57,453 bases of DNA from Planctomycetota bacterium (GTDB lineage Bacteria > Planctomycetota > B15-G4 > SIAN01): the NCBI GenBank assembly GCA_028289345.1, contig JANQQL010000047.1, positions 1 through 57,453 on the forward strand, read 5' to 3'. The notes under the pieces were generated by a model. The model saw only the letters and a list, made by a program, of their open reading frames with translations. It did not search any database and was not told the DNA's origin. Positions 34,048 through 43,113 of this stretch are shown piece after piece; the first letter of the stretch is position 1, and each line of letters starts with the position of its first letter. Both the position numbers and the translations under genes were made by a program.

Positions 34048-34953
34048 ATGACCGAGAAACTTCAGAACCCCCGCGAGTTCGAGATCTCCTCTCTCGACCG
34101 CCTCGATCCGGACTCCGTGCAATCGGTCCTCTACTCCACCCATCGTCGGGCATTCTCCGACTATGTGTTGCCACCGGGGGCGGGCGAAGCCGCGTCCTTC
34201 TCTGCAGAGGACTTCGCGGAGCTGCTCGAGCGGCGCGGTGCTGACTTGTCCCACTCCTTCGGGGCGTTCCGTAGCGACGAGCTGGTGGGCTTCGTGGTCA
34301 ACGCCATCGATTCCAAGCGCCGGCGCGCCTACGACGTGGTCACGGGTGTCGTGCCAGAGCACCGCCGGTGTGGCATCGGAGAGGCCCTCATGAAAAGGAG
34401 TGCCGAGCACCTCGCTGCCACCGGCTGCCAAACCTACCAGCTCGAAGTGTTGGAGAACAACCCGAAGGCACGCACCATGTACGCGGGAGTCGGCTTCCAA
34501 GATCGTCGCCAGCTCCTCGGCTTCGGTGTTTCCGAGATTCCCTCCTCGTCCGCATCAATCGGCGACGTTTCCTGGGAACCCCTCCACATCGAGAACTTGT
34601 CGACAGCGATGAGCTGGCTTGGTTACCAACCTTCCTGGCAAAACGGTTTCGAAACCATCAGTCGCGCAACGAACAACGACCCGGCCCTCCAAGGGTTTCA
34701 GAGCAACCAGCTGGTGGCTGTAGGAATCGTTCACGCCAAGACCGGAGACGTTCCCCTCCTGGCCGTGAACCCCAACGCCCGCCGACAAGGCATCGGAACG
34801 CACCTCATGCACGCGTTGCGGCAACGAACCCAAGCGGAAAGACTGCGTTTTGCGAATCTCCCCGCCGGGGAAGCCGAACTCGGCATCGATTGGTTGCACG
34901 CGACGGGAGCCAAGAAGCTGTGGGCTCAACGCGAACTCCACTTGACGCTCTAG
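34048..34953 (+). CDS. tandem GNAT N-acetyltransferase
   Basis: A 301-aa protein with two GNAT halves. The first (~1-165) contains TGVVPEHRRCGIGEALMKR, the acetyl-CoA loop R/Q-x-x-G-x-G/A, and EVLENNPKARTMYAGVGF. The second carries LAVNPNARRQGIGTHLMHAL. Both loops look intact. The acceptor is unknown. The ATG at 34048 was chosen over an upstream frame that lacks a site. Confidence 0.87.
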   Translation: MTEKLQNPREFEISSLDRLDPDSVQSVLYSTHRRAFSDYVLPPGAGEAASFSAEDFAELLERRGADLSHSFGAFRSDELVGFVVNAIDSKRRRAYDVVTGVVPEHRRCGIGEALMKRSAEHLAATGCQTYQLEVLENNPKARTMYAGVGFQDRRQLLGFGVSEIPSSSASIGDVSWEPLHIENLSTAMSWLGYQPSWQNGFETISRATNNDPALQGFQSNQLVAVGIVHAKTGDVPLLAVNPNARRQGIGTHLMHALRQRTQAERLRFANLPAGEAELGIDWLHATGAKKLWAQRELHLTL

Positions 34954-35010
34954 GATTCATGCGCCGCTGCATCGAACCAGAACCTCCCTTTTCATCCACT
35001 CGCTACCAGG

Positions 35011-35964
35011 GTGCCTCCCGTGGGCCATGCACCATCGAAACCTCTGCCCCATCGCTGGCAGCTGGCTCAGTTCGTCACGATCTGTGTCATCTGGGGACTG
35101 ACTTGGATCCCCGCCAAGGTGGCTGTCGAGTGGATCCCGGCCAGCCTGCTCGCCACACTCCGAGGCCTTGGGGCGGGGCCGATTCTGTTGACCCTGCACC
35201 GGTGCCGAGGCGGCTCGATCTCCATCGCCAGGAAGGACCTTCCCAAGCTCGTTCTCGTAAGCCTCCTGACGTTCTCTGTGACCTATGGCCTGCTTTTCTG
35301 GGGAGTGGAGCGGGTCAGCTCCGGACTGGTGGCGCTGGTCCACTTTTAGCTGCTTCCCTCCCTGTTGCTGCTGTTTGGCGCGCTCTATGGCGAGGATCGC
35401 TTCACTCGCCACAACTTGGCCGCGACCGCGATCGGAGTGACTGGTCTCGTGCTCCTGTGTCGTTTGGATGACGATTCCGCGATCGACGCCCCTGCGTATC
35501 TGGGAATCGCCGCGGTCATCGTCGCGACGATTGGCTACTGCTGGGGAGCCGTCCTGGGTCGTCCCTTGTTGCGACGCTATCCCCCGCTTCTGGTTGCCGG
35601 CTGGTCCCAACTCCTGGGAGGGACCCTCTTGCTTGGATCGGTGGTTGCCTTTGACTTCGGAAGTCTCTCGACGCTCCCCCACTTCATTCGACCGAGGGTC
35701 TTTCTGAGCTGGGCGTTCTTGGTGGGCCTGGGATCGATCGTCGCCTACACGTTCTACCTGCGCCTGCTGCATCATTGGTCGCCCCATCGGGCGGGTATGT
35801 TTGCATTCGTTTCGCCGGCCATCGCGGTCGGTGCCGGAGTTGCATTCCTCGACGAACGGGTGACCGAATTCCAACTGATGGGGATGGCGCTGATGCTGAT
35901 CGGCACTGTCGTCGCGCTTCGCCGCCCGACGGCTGGCGCGGTCGTCCGCCAACCAGTGAAATGA
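35011..35964 (+). pseudogene. EamA/DMT-family transporter interrupted by in-frame TAG
   Basis: Two parts in the same frame make one ten-helix EamA transporter: residues 1-112 (FVTICVIWGLTWIPAKVAVE; LPKLVLVSLLTFSVTYGLLF) and, after TAG at 35347-35349, LLPSLLLLFGALYGEDRFTR through to LMGMALMLIGTVVALRRP. One base change (for example CAG to TAG) explains the break; there is no frameshift. Relatives export metabolites such as amino acids. Either the gene is inactive, the stop is read through, or the base is a sequencing error. The start is a GTG. Confidence 0.85.
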
Positions 35965-36033
35965 CCCGGGCCCCCGACCCCTGAAGCACCAAGAAGATTT
36001 CGTTCGCCCCTTCGAACGCTCTGGAGCTCCGCA

Positions 36034-36342
36034 ATGACCGAGTCACCGAAAATCCCAGACCTTGTCCAATCGATTCCCCTGGAAGGAATCCTGCGAATCG
36101 ATGTGGGTTTGGAAGGCGACTGGAGCCCAACCGTCAAGACCGTCTGGTCGAGGGGTCGGCGATCCATCGATTTCTCCCAAGTGACACGCGCCCACCCCAG
36201 CCACAAACCGAGCCTCGAGCTGTACTTCGAAGGTGCCTGGCTGGGAGTTCACTGTTTTCAACGGATCGATGGTGACAATGTCTTCGACGAGGAGCGCGCC
36301 TCTCGACTGATCCAGTTCGTGGAAACAAGCCTCGCCTCCTAA
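36034..36342 (+). CDS. hypothetical protein, 102 aa
   Basis: Not recognised. A soluble protein with a beta-rich centre (ILRIDVGLEGDWSPTVKTVW; LELYFEGAWLGVHCFQ) and a C-terminal helix (EERASRLIQFVETSL). No signal peptide. GGAGCTCC lies just before the ATG. The 157 bases to the next gene hold nothing recognised. Confidence 0.55.
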   Translation: MTESPKIPDLVQSIPLEGILRIDVGLEGDWSPTVKTVWSRGRRSIDFSQVTRAHPSHKPSLELYFEGAWLGVHCFQRIDGDNVFDEERASRLIQFVETSLAS

Positions 36343-36499
36343 GCCGAAGGTTGGAGGAGACAGCGCTTCGACTTTCGCGGTGTCAAAAGTTCTTGGCTTT
36401 CCAAAAATTCTTGCGCACGGAGCACTGGTCGAGGCTCACGGGATGAAAGGGTTGACCAACCTCAGTGGTCATCTACGCTGCCGTTGAGGAGACCTCGCC

Positions 36500-38167
36500 A
36501 TGAATCGACCCGTCGTCGCCTACTGCGCCGTGTTGCTGTGCACGTTGTCACCCCTTCCTCGAGCCCAGCATCCCTTCGTTGGGTCGCCTCCTCGCGAGAT
36601 TCCCTGGAACTCCGCGGTGATTTCCAGCGGAGAGACTTTTGCCGCGTCCCTCGCTGGCGATTTCAACGGCGACCTTCATGTGGACGTGCTCTCGCTGAGC
36701 AGTGATCAACCGGTCTTCTTATTTGGCCCGGGCTCTTACTCCTCCATGATGGAACACTCCGTGACCTGCCATCACGCGGCGGTGGCGCAGGAACCGACGT
36801 CTCAAGAAATCTCTCTGCTACTCACCACCTCGACGGGACTGGTGCGTTCCTGGTACTCCTCTCTCGACCGCGACTTCCTGTGGTCCCCCGTTGCCTCAGG
36901 CCCCGAGTGGGTCGACGCACGGCGAGTGGTCATCCAAGAACCAGCAACCGGTCCCGGAGTCGATGCGCTGGGTGTTTCCTCGGATGGGTTGAAGGTGCTG
37001 TTCATCAGCGACGTCCTTGGCAGCGCCACCATGGGCTCTGACCTTCGGCTGTCGTCGGAGATTTTGGACCTGGCCTCGGTGCAGTGGTCGGGAGGCTCGC
37101 GACCCGAGACCGCGGTACTGACCAAACAGAGCCTTCAGGTGTTTTCTGGCGGATTGATGGTCGATTCTCACCCGGTGCTGTTCGACTCAGGGCGCATTCT
37201 CCGATTCCGCCAGGAAGGCTTCTCCCACGACCGGGTGGTGTTGATTGGCAAGAACCGAAGCCTTCCTGACTCCCTCCTCTATGTCGTCGATCACCTGGGC
37301 ATGGAAGCTCCGGTCTCGACGGGCATGGACATCGTCGGTTCCGTCATGGGCGACGTCGATGGAGATGGCGACGACGACCTGCTGCTCAGCACGACCGGGG
37401 AGACTGTCCTTCGGTATCTGCCGAACAACAGCAACGGCAATCCCCCGGCAGGTGGGCCGACCTTCGCCGCCGTTCCGGGAGCGACCGTTGACCTCGGTCA
37501 CGGCAGCGCGCCTGCCACCCAACGTAGCGGAGATCCCCTCCTCGAGGACTTGGACGGCGATGGTGACCTCGATTTGCTGCTCACCCTGCCTGAGCACGGC
37601 CAGTACTTACTGCTTCCCAATCAATCCAGGTCCGTGAGCGACCATCAGGTGATCGTCGAGGGATCTCGCTATGACCATGACCCGCTCCTCGGAGTCGGAG
37701 ACCTGGAGCTCGACCTCGGAAGTCCTTTGGATCTCCTGCCGGGTGCAACTCACTTGGAAGTCGTGACCTGGCGACGCGCGGACCTTGCAAGCGCGGTGAA
37801 TCCCCTTTCCGTCGCGCGAACGCTCCATCCGTTTGCCGGAAGCTGGCCTTGGAAGGTACACGAGTCCACCTTTGAGCCGACCATGCACACGCTGGCCATC
37901 TACTACTTCCAACTGCGGCTCGTGACGCTCGATCCCACCGGACGAATGGTCGCGGCGGCACCAATCCAAACCCTTGCTTTCTCCACCGATGCGGACACAA
38001 CGGACCAACTCGAACAAGACTCGGGCGTTTCCGTGATTCCCGTCGAGCTTGATCCGATTTGGAAGGACGACTCGGACCTCGGCTCGGGCTTGAACACGTT
38101 CCTGGATCCAGGAGAGTACCAGGAAGACCCACCCAATCCCTTGGCGGCCACGGCGTCGACTCAATAG
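36500..38167 (+). CDS. FG-GAP/VCBS repeat secreted protein
   Basis: A 555-aa protein with a signal peptide (VAYCAVLLCTLSPLPRAQ) and calcium-binding FG-GAP/VCBS repeats: AGDFNGDLHVDVLSL at ~50, MGDVDGDGDDDLLLS at ~285, LEDLDGDGDLDLLLT at ~350. These repeats form beta-propellers and coordinate Ca2+ by the D-x-D/N-x-D-G loops. It is extracellular, with a possible adhesive or structural role. GGAG lies about nine bases before the ATG. Its 3' end overlaps the convergent CHAT gene by seven bases. Confidence 0.87.
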   Translation: MNRPVVAYCAVLLCTLSPLPRAQHPFVGSPPREIPWNSAVISSGETFAASLAGDFNGDLHVDVLSLSSDQPVFLFGPGSYSSMMEHSVTCHHAAVAQEPTSQEISLLLTTSTGLVRSWYSSLDRDFLWSPVASGPEWVDARRVVIQEPATGPGVDALGVSSDGLKVLFISDVLGSATMGSDLRLSSEILDLASVQWSGGSRPETAVLTKQSLQVFSGGLMVDSHPVLFDSGRILRFRQEGFSHDRVVLIGKNRSLPDSLLYVVDHLGMEAPVSTGMDIVGSVMGDVDGDGDDDLLLSTTGETVLRYLPNNSNGNPPAGGPTFAAVPGATVDLGHGSAPATQRSGDPLLEDLDGDGDLDLLLTLPEHGQYLLLPNQSRSVSDHQVIVEGSRYDHDPLLGVGDLELDLGSPLDLLPGATHLEVVTWRRADLASAVNPLSVARTLHPFAGSWPWKVHESTFEPTMHTLAIYYFQLRLVTLDPTGRMVAAAPIQTLAFSTDADTTDQLEQDSGVSVIPVELDPIWKDDSDLGSGLNTFLDPGEYQEDPPNPLAATASTQ

Positions 38168-40725
38168 CCCCTTCCACGAGAGACCCGAATCCAGCCGAGA
38201 CACAAGATCCAACCAAACAGCACCCCGCCCGCGATCCACAAAACAGGAACGTCGTTGATGGGTCTTTTCGACTGGGGCGGTTCCATGGCAACCGATCGGT
38301 GCCCAAGTCCGACGATGTGCATGGACGGGAGGAAGCCTGTCGAGGCCACCCCCTCGACCGCCCAACGCTCGGCCCGCCAATCCCGGAGCGCCTGCGCTGG
38401 AGAGAGTCCGGCGGCCAAACGGCGGTGAATGCTCTCGGAGAACTCGAGGGTGGGTTCGAGCTGCAAATCCTGACTCGACATCAAGACCGACTGGGCTCCA
38501 GCCGCCAACCAGGCACCGCCCATGTCTGCCACGTTGGCATCTCCCGATCGATTCGGTCCGCTGGCTGAACGGCAACATGTCAGCAGAACCAACGGAGGTG
38601 CCGCAATCTGCTCCACTTGCTCACACCAAAGCAGTCCATCCTCCCAGTCCATCGGTGACAGGACGAGCCCCAGACGGCGCTCTCGCGCGGGATCTTCGAC
38701 GGAATGGGTCAGGAGCTGGAGCACGCCAACCTCGGAAGCAACCGTGCGAACCGAAGACAGCGTTGCCTCGGAGCCAAGAAGCAACTTCGTTCTCGAGGGA
38801 CCGTACGGTTCTCGCAGCGCCCTCCGCCAATCGTCCGTCAAGGTCAGTTCTTCGAGGCCGGAATCGAACCGCTTCGCCGCGGCACTGACCTCCGGCTCGG
38901 TCACCAGCGCAAGTCCGCGGTTCTCAGGGTCCTCTCGGCGCCTCCGCTCCAACCCGATCCCGAGCGCCAAGGAAGGGAGATAGTCCAACGCCACTTGGGT
39001 TCCCAGAGGAGCCAAGCCGTCGCGACTCAAACTCTCAAACGGAATCGAACCCAGAAGATCGGCGCCGACCACGGTGATTCCATGCCATGACGCGATTCGC
39101 TCTTGGAGCGAACTCGGAAAGAGCAAGCGGCTCAAGGAATCGCCCCCGACCCCGTCCGACTTCCCGAAGAGAAGCCGCGAGGAAAACTCTTTGACTGCAT
39201 CGTCGAGAACCAGCTTGTCGGGAAGCTCCTCGATCACGATTCCGTGCTGGTCGACGGCAAGAGCCAGGGAAATGGGGCTGGCCGGCAAGTAGAGAAGAAG
39301 GCCGCGTCCCGACTCCAACAACGCGTCGACCACATCTCCGACGACGGGAGTCGACGAAACACCGCCGACTTTCCTCACCAGCTCGCCCGCCGCCTGCACC
39401 CGCAGAAGCGTGTTCAAGCATTCCTCGCGTGGATTCGTGGAAGAGGCTTGAGCGAGCTGGAGCCGGAGAAGGACCGCGAGGAAGTCTCGGCGGTGGGAGT
39501 AGAGCAGGAACCCGGTTCCCGCGGCGCGACGGGGAACTCGTGACCAACGGTCAAGCATCTCCTCCAGGACCACCTCGGCCTCCGCTTGCGCCTTCTCTCG
39601 TCCGACTTGGGTCGGCTGGCTCAAGGCAAGTCGCCCTTCCAGCGTGATCCGTCGCACCCGCGAGATCATCGGCCCTTCGTTGGAAGACGCGTCATTTCCC
39701 AGGCCTGACGAGGCGGCGGCAATCGCCCGTGCGGCATCCTCGGCATCCCCGCGCCGCAAACTCATGTCAGCAATCAGTAACCAACCATCCACACGGTCAG
39801 GCTCACGGAGCTCCGGATCCTGGACCAGATCGCGGGCGAGCTTCAGGGTTTGCGAGAACGCACCGGGATTCCTCCGATCTCGATGAAATCGGGCGGTCAA
39901 CTCCCGCATCCGCAGGTGCAACCGCTGAGCCGGGACCCGGTCGTAGAGACTCGAATCCGCCAGGAACTCATGGATCTTCCCGATCGCCGCTTCGAAGCCT
40001 CCGACCGCCATCAGCCGATTCACCTCACAAAGGTGAGCCGCCGTAATGGTGGCCGCCGCCTCGACTCCCTGATCTCGCAGCTCCTCCGCCTGCGCCTGAG
40101 CCTCCTTCACGAACGGCGCGGCACGGTCCGGCAGACCCAAGTCGAGGAACAGCTGCGCTCGAAGAGCGGGAGCGGCTTGGCGAACGCTGGCATGAAAGCG
40201 GCCCTCGGTCGCCGCGGCCAGTGCGCTCGTGAGATCTTCGAAGGCGTCTTCGTAGGAACCGAGCTGGCGCTGAACCTCGGCCCGAAGATGGAGAACATGC
40301 GGACGATAGTTTCGGTCTTCCGGGAACAAGGCCAAGGCGAGGTCTAAGAAGCTCAGAGCTTCTTCGAAACGTCCCTCGTCTCGGCGAAGAAGTGCGCGAC
40401 GCCACAGCTGTAGAATCGCAAGCTCTGGATTTTCGGAAGCAAAGCCCGCCCGACACGCCTCCAGTAGGTAGCCGTGCCGATCCGCAGAATCGAGATCCGG
40501 AAGATCACTTGCAACGACGGAGGCGGCCCGCGATCGCAACAGCTCTTGGCGATCGAGAAACTCCCCGAACTCGAAGAGAATCTCTTCCAGTTGGACAGCG
40601 ACCTCTTGGCGCTCGCGTCGATCGCCCTCTCGATGATCTTCCAGGAGCTGCTCAATGGCCTCGGACCAGGGTTCCTGGAGCACCCCAAGGAAGAGCGGAA
40701 CCGCCAGCCAAAGTTCTCTCGTCAC
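38161..40725 (-). CDS. CHAT-domain protein with TPR-like region
   Basis: An 854-aa protein. The N-terminal ~450 residues are TPR-like helical repeats (for example EEALSFLDLALALFPEDRNY). The C-terminal CHAT caspase-like domain has the dyad His674 in LLTHSVE and Cys717/Cys718 in LLTCCRSA, preceded by GADLLGSIPFESL. A membrane helix ends the chain (VPVLWIAGGVLFGWILCLGW). CHAT proteases cleave partner proteins in response to TPR-sensed signals. It starts with GTG overlapping the anti-sigma gene by four bases, so ECF sigma, anti-sigma and CHAT form one operon. Confidence 0.9.
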   Translation of the reverse strand: MTRELWLAVPLFLGVLQEPWSEAIEQLLEDHREGDRRERQEVAVQLEEILFEFGEFLDRQELLRSRAASVVASDLPDLDSADRHGYLLEACRAGFASENPELAILQLWRRALLRRDEGRFEEALSFLDLALALFPEDRNYRPHVLHLRAEVQRQLGSYEDAFEDLTSALAAATEGRFHASVRQAAPALRAQLFLDLGLPDRAAPFVKEAQAQAEELRDQGVEAAATITAAHLCEVNRLMAVGGFEAAIGKIHEFLADSSLYDRVPAQRLHLRMRELTARFHRDRRNPGAFSQTLKLARDLVQDPELREPDRVDGWLLIADMSLRRGDAEDAARAIAAASSGLGNDASSNEGPMISRVRRITLEGRLALSQPTQVGREKAQAEAEVVLEEMLDRWSRVPRRAAGTGFLLYSHRRDFLAVLLRLQLAQASSTNPREECLNTLLRVQAAGELVRKVGGVSSTPVVGDVVDALLESGRGLLLYLPASPISLALAVDQHGIVIEELPDKLVLDDAVKEFSSRLLFGKSDGVGGDSLSRLLFPSSLQERIASWHGITVVGADLLGSIPFESLSRDGLAPLGTQVALDYLPSLALGIGLERRRREDPENRGLALVTEPEVSAAAKRFDSGLEELTLTDDWRRALREPYGPSRTKLLLGSEATLSSVRTVASEVGVLQLLTHSVEDPARERRLGLVLSPMDWEDGLLWCEQVEQIAAPPLVLLTCCRSASGPNRSGDANVADMGGAWLAAGAQSVLMSSQDLQLEPTLEFSESIHRRLAAGLSPAQALRDWRAERWAVEGVASTGFLPSMHIVGLGHRSVAMEPPQSKRPINDVPVLWIAGGVLFGWILCLGWIRVSRGRGY

Positions 40726-41423
40726 CGCGGGTGTCTCTCGGCATGAGCCCCCTGAACGCCCACAGGATTCGGGCTCGAACCGTCGTACACCTCCACCACC
40801 CAGAAAATCTGATCCGGCCAGGCCTCGCGTTCCTCGGGTCTCGGCCTCCAGCGAGGTTCCCCCAGTCGGTCCGTGGTGGTGAGCGCCACGTCGTCCGGAG
40901 CAGAGGCGTCATGAACCCGAACCACGAACCATCCACCCTGTGGCACCTGGCGGTCCCAAGAGAACTCTTCGAACGTTGAGACTTCGCCTTCTGGGCTCAA
41001 CAAGCGTGGGTTGCCGAGTCGAACGTTCGGGTTGAACTCGGAACCATCGGGAGACGGAGAACTGCGAGGGAACAGGATGAACAAAAGGAGAGTTGCCGCG
41101 ATTGCGGTCAACGCCGCTCCCCCAAGAACTCGACGAGGCATCTTGGATCGTCGGGCACGGGACTTCACTTGTGCCCGCAAGAAATCGGTCAGCTGCTGTT
41201 CTAGCCCTGGCTCCCGGTAGCTGTTCGAGTCTTGTTCCTGTCGGTGAGCATCCGCGGCCGCGTCGTCCAGGTGATCTGCGACCGAATGGAGACTCTGAAT
41301 CTCAGCACGACACTCCTCACAACTCGCAAACTGCGAAGTGGCGAACTCCTGCCACGGATCGTGAGAACCGGCGAGCAGATCTCGCAATGACTGAGCGTGA
41401 TTCTGTTCTCGATGAGAGCTCAT
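40722..41423 (-). CDS. anti-sigma factor-like membrane protein
   Basis: A 233-aa protein. The N-terminal part has SCEECRAEI after an upstream His, resembling a zinc-binding anti-sigma domain (H...C-x2-C). A single membrane helix follows (LTAIAATLLLFILFP at ~108) and then an extracytoplasmic segment with GGWFVVRVHDA and QIFWVVEVYDG strands. It should hold the upstream-encoded ECF sigma factor at the membrane. It overlaps the sigma gene (ATGA) and the CHAT gene (GTGA). Confidence 0.82.
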   Translation of the reverse strand: MSSHREQNHAQSLRDLLAGSHDPWQEFATSQFASCEECRAEIQSLHSVADHLDDAAADAHRQEQDSNSYREPGLEQQLTDFLRAQVKSRARRSKMPRRVLGGAALTAIAATLLLFILFPRSSPSPDGSEFNPNVRLGNPRLLSPEGEVSTFEEFSWDRQVPQGGWFVVRVHDASAPDDVALTTTDRLGEPRWRPRPEEREAWPDQIFWVVEVYDGSSPNPVGVQGAHAERHPR

Positions 41424-42046
41424 CCATCAAACTCCCGTCGATGCTGAGACACTCTCTCCTCTGATTTTCCCTCTTCAAGAAAGTCTCGAAGGAGATCGAT
41501 CGCGCGGTAGTACCTGGTCTTGGCGGTGTTGGAGGACACCCCAAGATGAGCGGCTGCCTCCTCGAAGGTCAGCCCCCGGAAGTGCTTCAGGAGAATGACC
41601 TCACGATGATTGGATTGGAGCTTCTCGATTCCCCGATGGATTGAGGCAAAACGAAAAGGATCTGACGCAGGGACGGACAGCCCTTCCAGAGGGTTGTCAT
41701 CGAGGTCCTCGAAAAGACGGGGCAAGCGTTGCAACTTGCGCAACCGCGCCAACATCTCCAGGTAGCAGAATCGAAACACCCACGATTGCAGGCGCACTTC
41801 GCCGGAATATTGACTTAGCTTCTTCCAGACCGCGAGGATCGTCTCCTGGCCGATGTCCAAGAGTTCGGTCGCTGACAAGGGCTTTCCCAGGCGCTCATTC
41901 TGGTAACTGAGGATTCGAGACACACAACGCATTCGGTCCACGAACTCTTCGACTGCAGTGGACTCTCCTTCCAGGACACCTCGAACGAGCGCCAAGTCAT
42001 CGGAGGATCGCGGAGGCTCCCGCTGCCCCCGCCGGCTCTTTTTCAT
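41420..42046 (-). CDS. ECF-type RNA polymerase sigma factor
   Basis: A 208-aa sigma-70 family protein: region 2 (ELLDIGQETILAVWKKLSQY, WVFRFCYLEMLARLRK) and region 4 (REVILLKHFRGLTFEEAAAH, LGVSSNTAKTRYYRAIDLLR). It is the first gene of the sigma/anti-sigma/CHAT operon. The start is ATG at 42046 or an upstream GTG at 42061; neither has a strong ribosome binding site. It is close to the planctomycete-style ECF groups that pair with signalling proteins, an inference from layout. Confidence 0.9.
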   Translation of the reverse strand: MKKSRRGQREPPRSSDDLALVRGVLEGESTAVEEFVDRMRCVSRILSYQNERLGKPLSATELLDIGQETILAVWKKLSQYSGEVRLQSWVFRFCYLEMLARLRKLQRLPRLFEDLDDNPLEGLSVPASDPFRFASIHRGIEKLQSNHREVILLKHFRGLTFEEAAAHLGVSSNTAKTRYYRAIDLLRDFLEEGKSEERVSQHRREFDG

Positions 42047-42346
42047 GTTTCTCGGACTCACCAGGTGGTCGATCAGCTTCCCTCTGGTGATTGTAGCTCA
42101 CTCCTATCAGCGGCTCGATGCGTGGCGCTCAAAAAGTTTGGGAGAAACAAGAAAGGCATTTTTTCGATTCCTCGAGAACTTTCTCCGAGAGCCCCATCGA
42201 CTACTCAACGAGGTCGGCCTCGCTGTCCAAGGAAACCGGGTGCCGAACCCAACGTCGCGACCCACAACGTCAGAGGTCGTGACTCACTTCGATGGTCGCG
42301 GTCATGCCGTGTCCGTTCGGCGACCGCCGTTGCTTGGAGAACTTGC

Positions 42347-42733
42347 ATGTCAGGAAAAACTGGGGCTCTGCTGAGCATTCTGATCACGAGCTTGCTCGGC
42401 ATCCTGATCGCTCCCTCTGCCGAAGCTCTGTTCCAACCTTCCGGTTTCCAAGGGAGAGCCTTCGAACGCTTGGCCGATGGGACCATCGGCTCGACGCTTG
42501 ACGGAGTGAAGATTTCTTGGGTTTCGGAAGACGGCACGTTTTCCGCCGTTGCGGTGACCGATGCCTCTGGCTCCTACCAGGTGAGCCTTCCTCCCGACCG
42601 CTATGTGGTGACCGCCAAGAAGCAAGGCTTCGAAGACTACAGCTCAGCCCCGGGCTTCTGGGTCGTTGTCGGCCCGGGGTTTCAAACAGGCAACATCTTT
42701 TTGAGCCGGCCCGATCGGGGAAATCCTTTCTAA
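42347..42733 (+). CDS. small secreted protein with carboxypeptidase-regulatory-like domain
   Basis: A 128-aa protein with a signal peptide (LLSILITSLLGILIAPSAEA). The mature part has DGVKISWVSEDGTFSAVAVT and DASGSYQVSLPPDRYVVTAK followed by KQGFEDY, the pattern of a carboxypeptidase-regulatory/Ig-like beta domain. It is divergent from the sigma operon, sharing a ~300-base upstream region in which no clear operator was found. GGAG lies eight bases before the ATG. A terminator follows 30 bases after the stop. Confidence 0.82.
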   Translation: MSGKTGALLSILITSLLGILIAPSAEALFQPSGFQGRAFERLADGTIGSTLDGVKISWVSEDGTFSAVAVTDASGSYQVSLPPDRYVVTAKKQGFEDYSSAPGFWVVVGPGFQTGNIFLSRPDRGNPF

Positions 42734-42763
42734 AGCCCATCCCAAATCAGCTCTCGATCTCTA

Positions 42764-42797
42764 CGCGCCGCGAGAACCTGCTCTCGCGGCGCGTTTC
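42764..42797 (+). terminator. rho-independent terminator
   Basis: Perfect 12-bp GC-rich stem CGCGCCGCGAGA / TCTCGCGGCGCG with a six-base loop ACCTGC and a following TTTCTGT. It ends the small secreted-protein transcript. Confidence 0.85.
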
Positions 42798-42895
42798 TGT
42801 GGGCTTCTCTGTCGAGCCCAGGTGAGCTGGTGGGGTGGTTGTTCGCGCAGCCTCTTCTACTCACGGGCCAACCAACGGTCGACTCTCTTCAAATC

Positions 42896-42921
42896 CCCGC
42901 CACCTGAGACCAAGTGGCGGG
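42896..42921 (-). terminator. possible terminator of DUF2723 operon
   Basis: An 8-bp stem CCCGCCAC / GTGGCGGG with a ten-base loop, about 190 bases past the DUF2723 stop. The minus-strand tail (GATTTG) is only weakly T-rich, so termination is uncertain. The rest of 42798-43113 holds nothing recognised. Confidence 0.3.
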
Positions 42922-43113
42922 CGGGTCACCGAAGAGCTCCTGCCTAGGAGACCGAGCAGACAAACGAGCTTCCATTCGCGGGCAGGATTCCAATCAGCAT
43001 CTCGTTCCATCGCGGCGTTCCCGCGATTCGCGAATTCGTCCATCGTCGGCGCTGCTCTCCATCCAAGTGACTCGAGACGAGCGACACCTCTTCGTCCGAG
43101 GGGAGTCAGCCCC

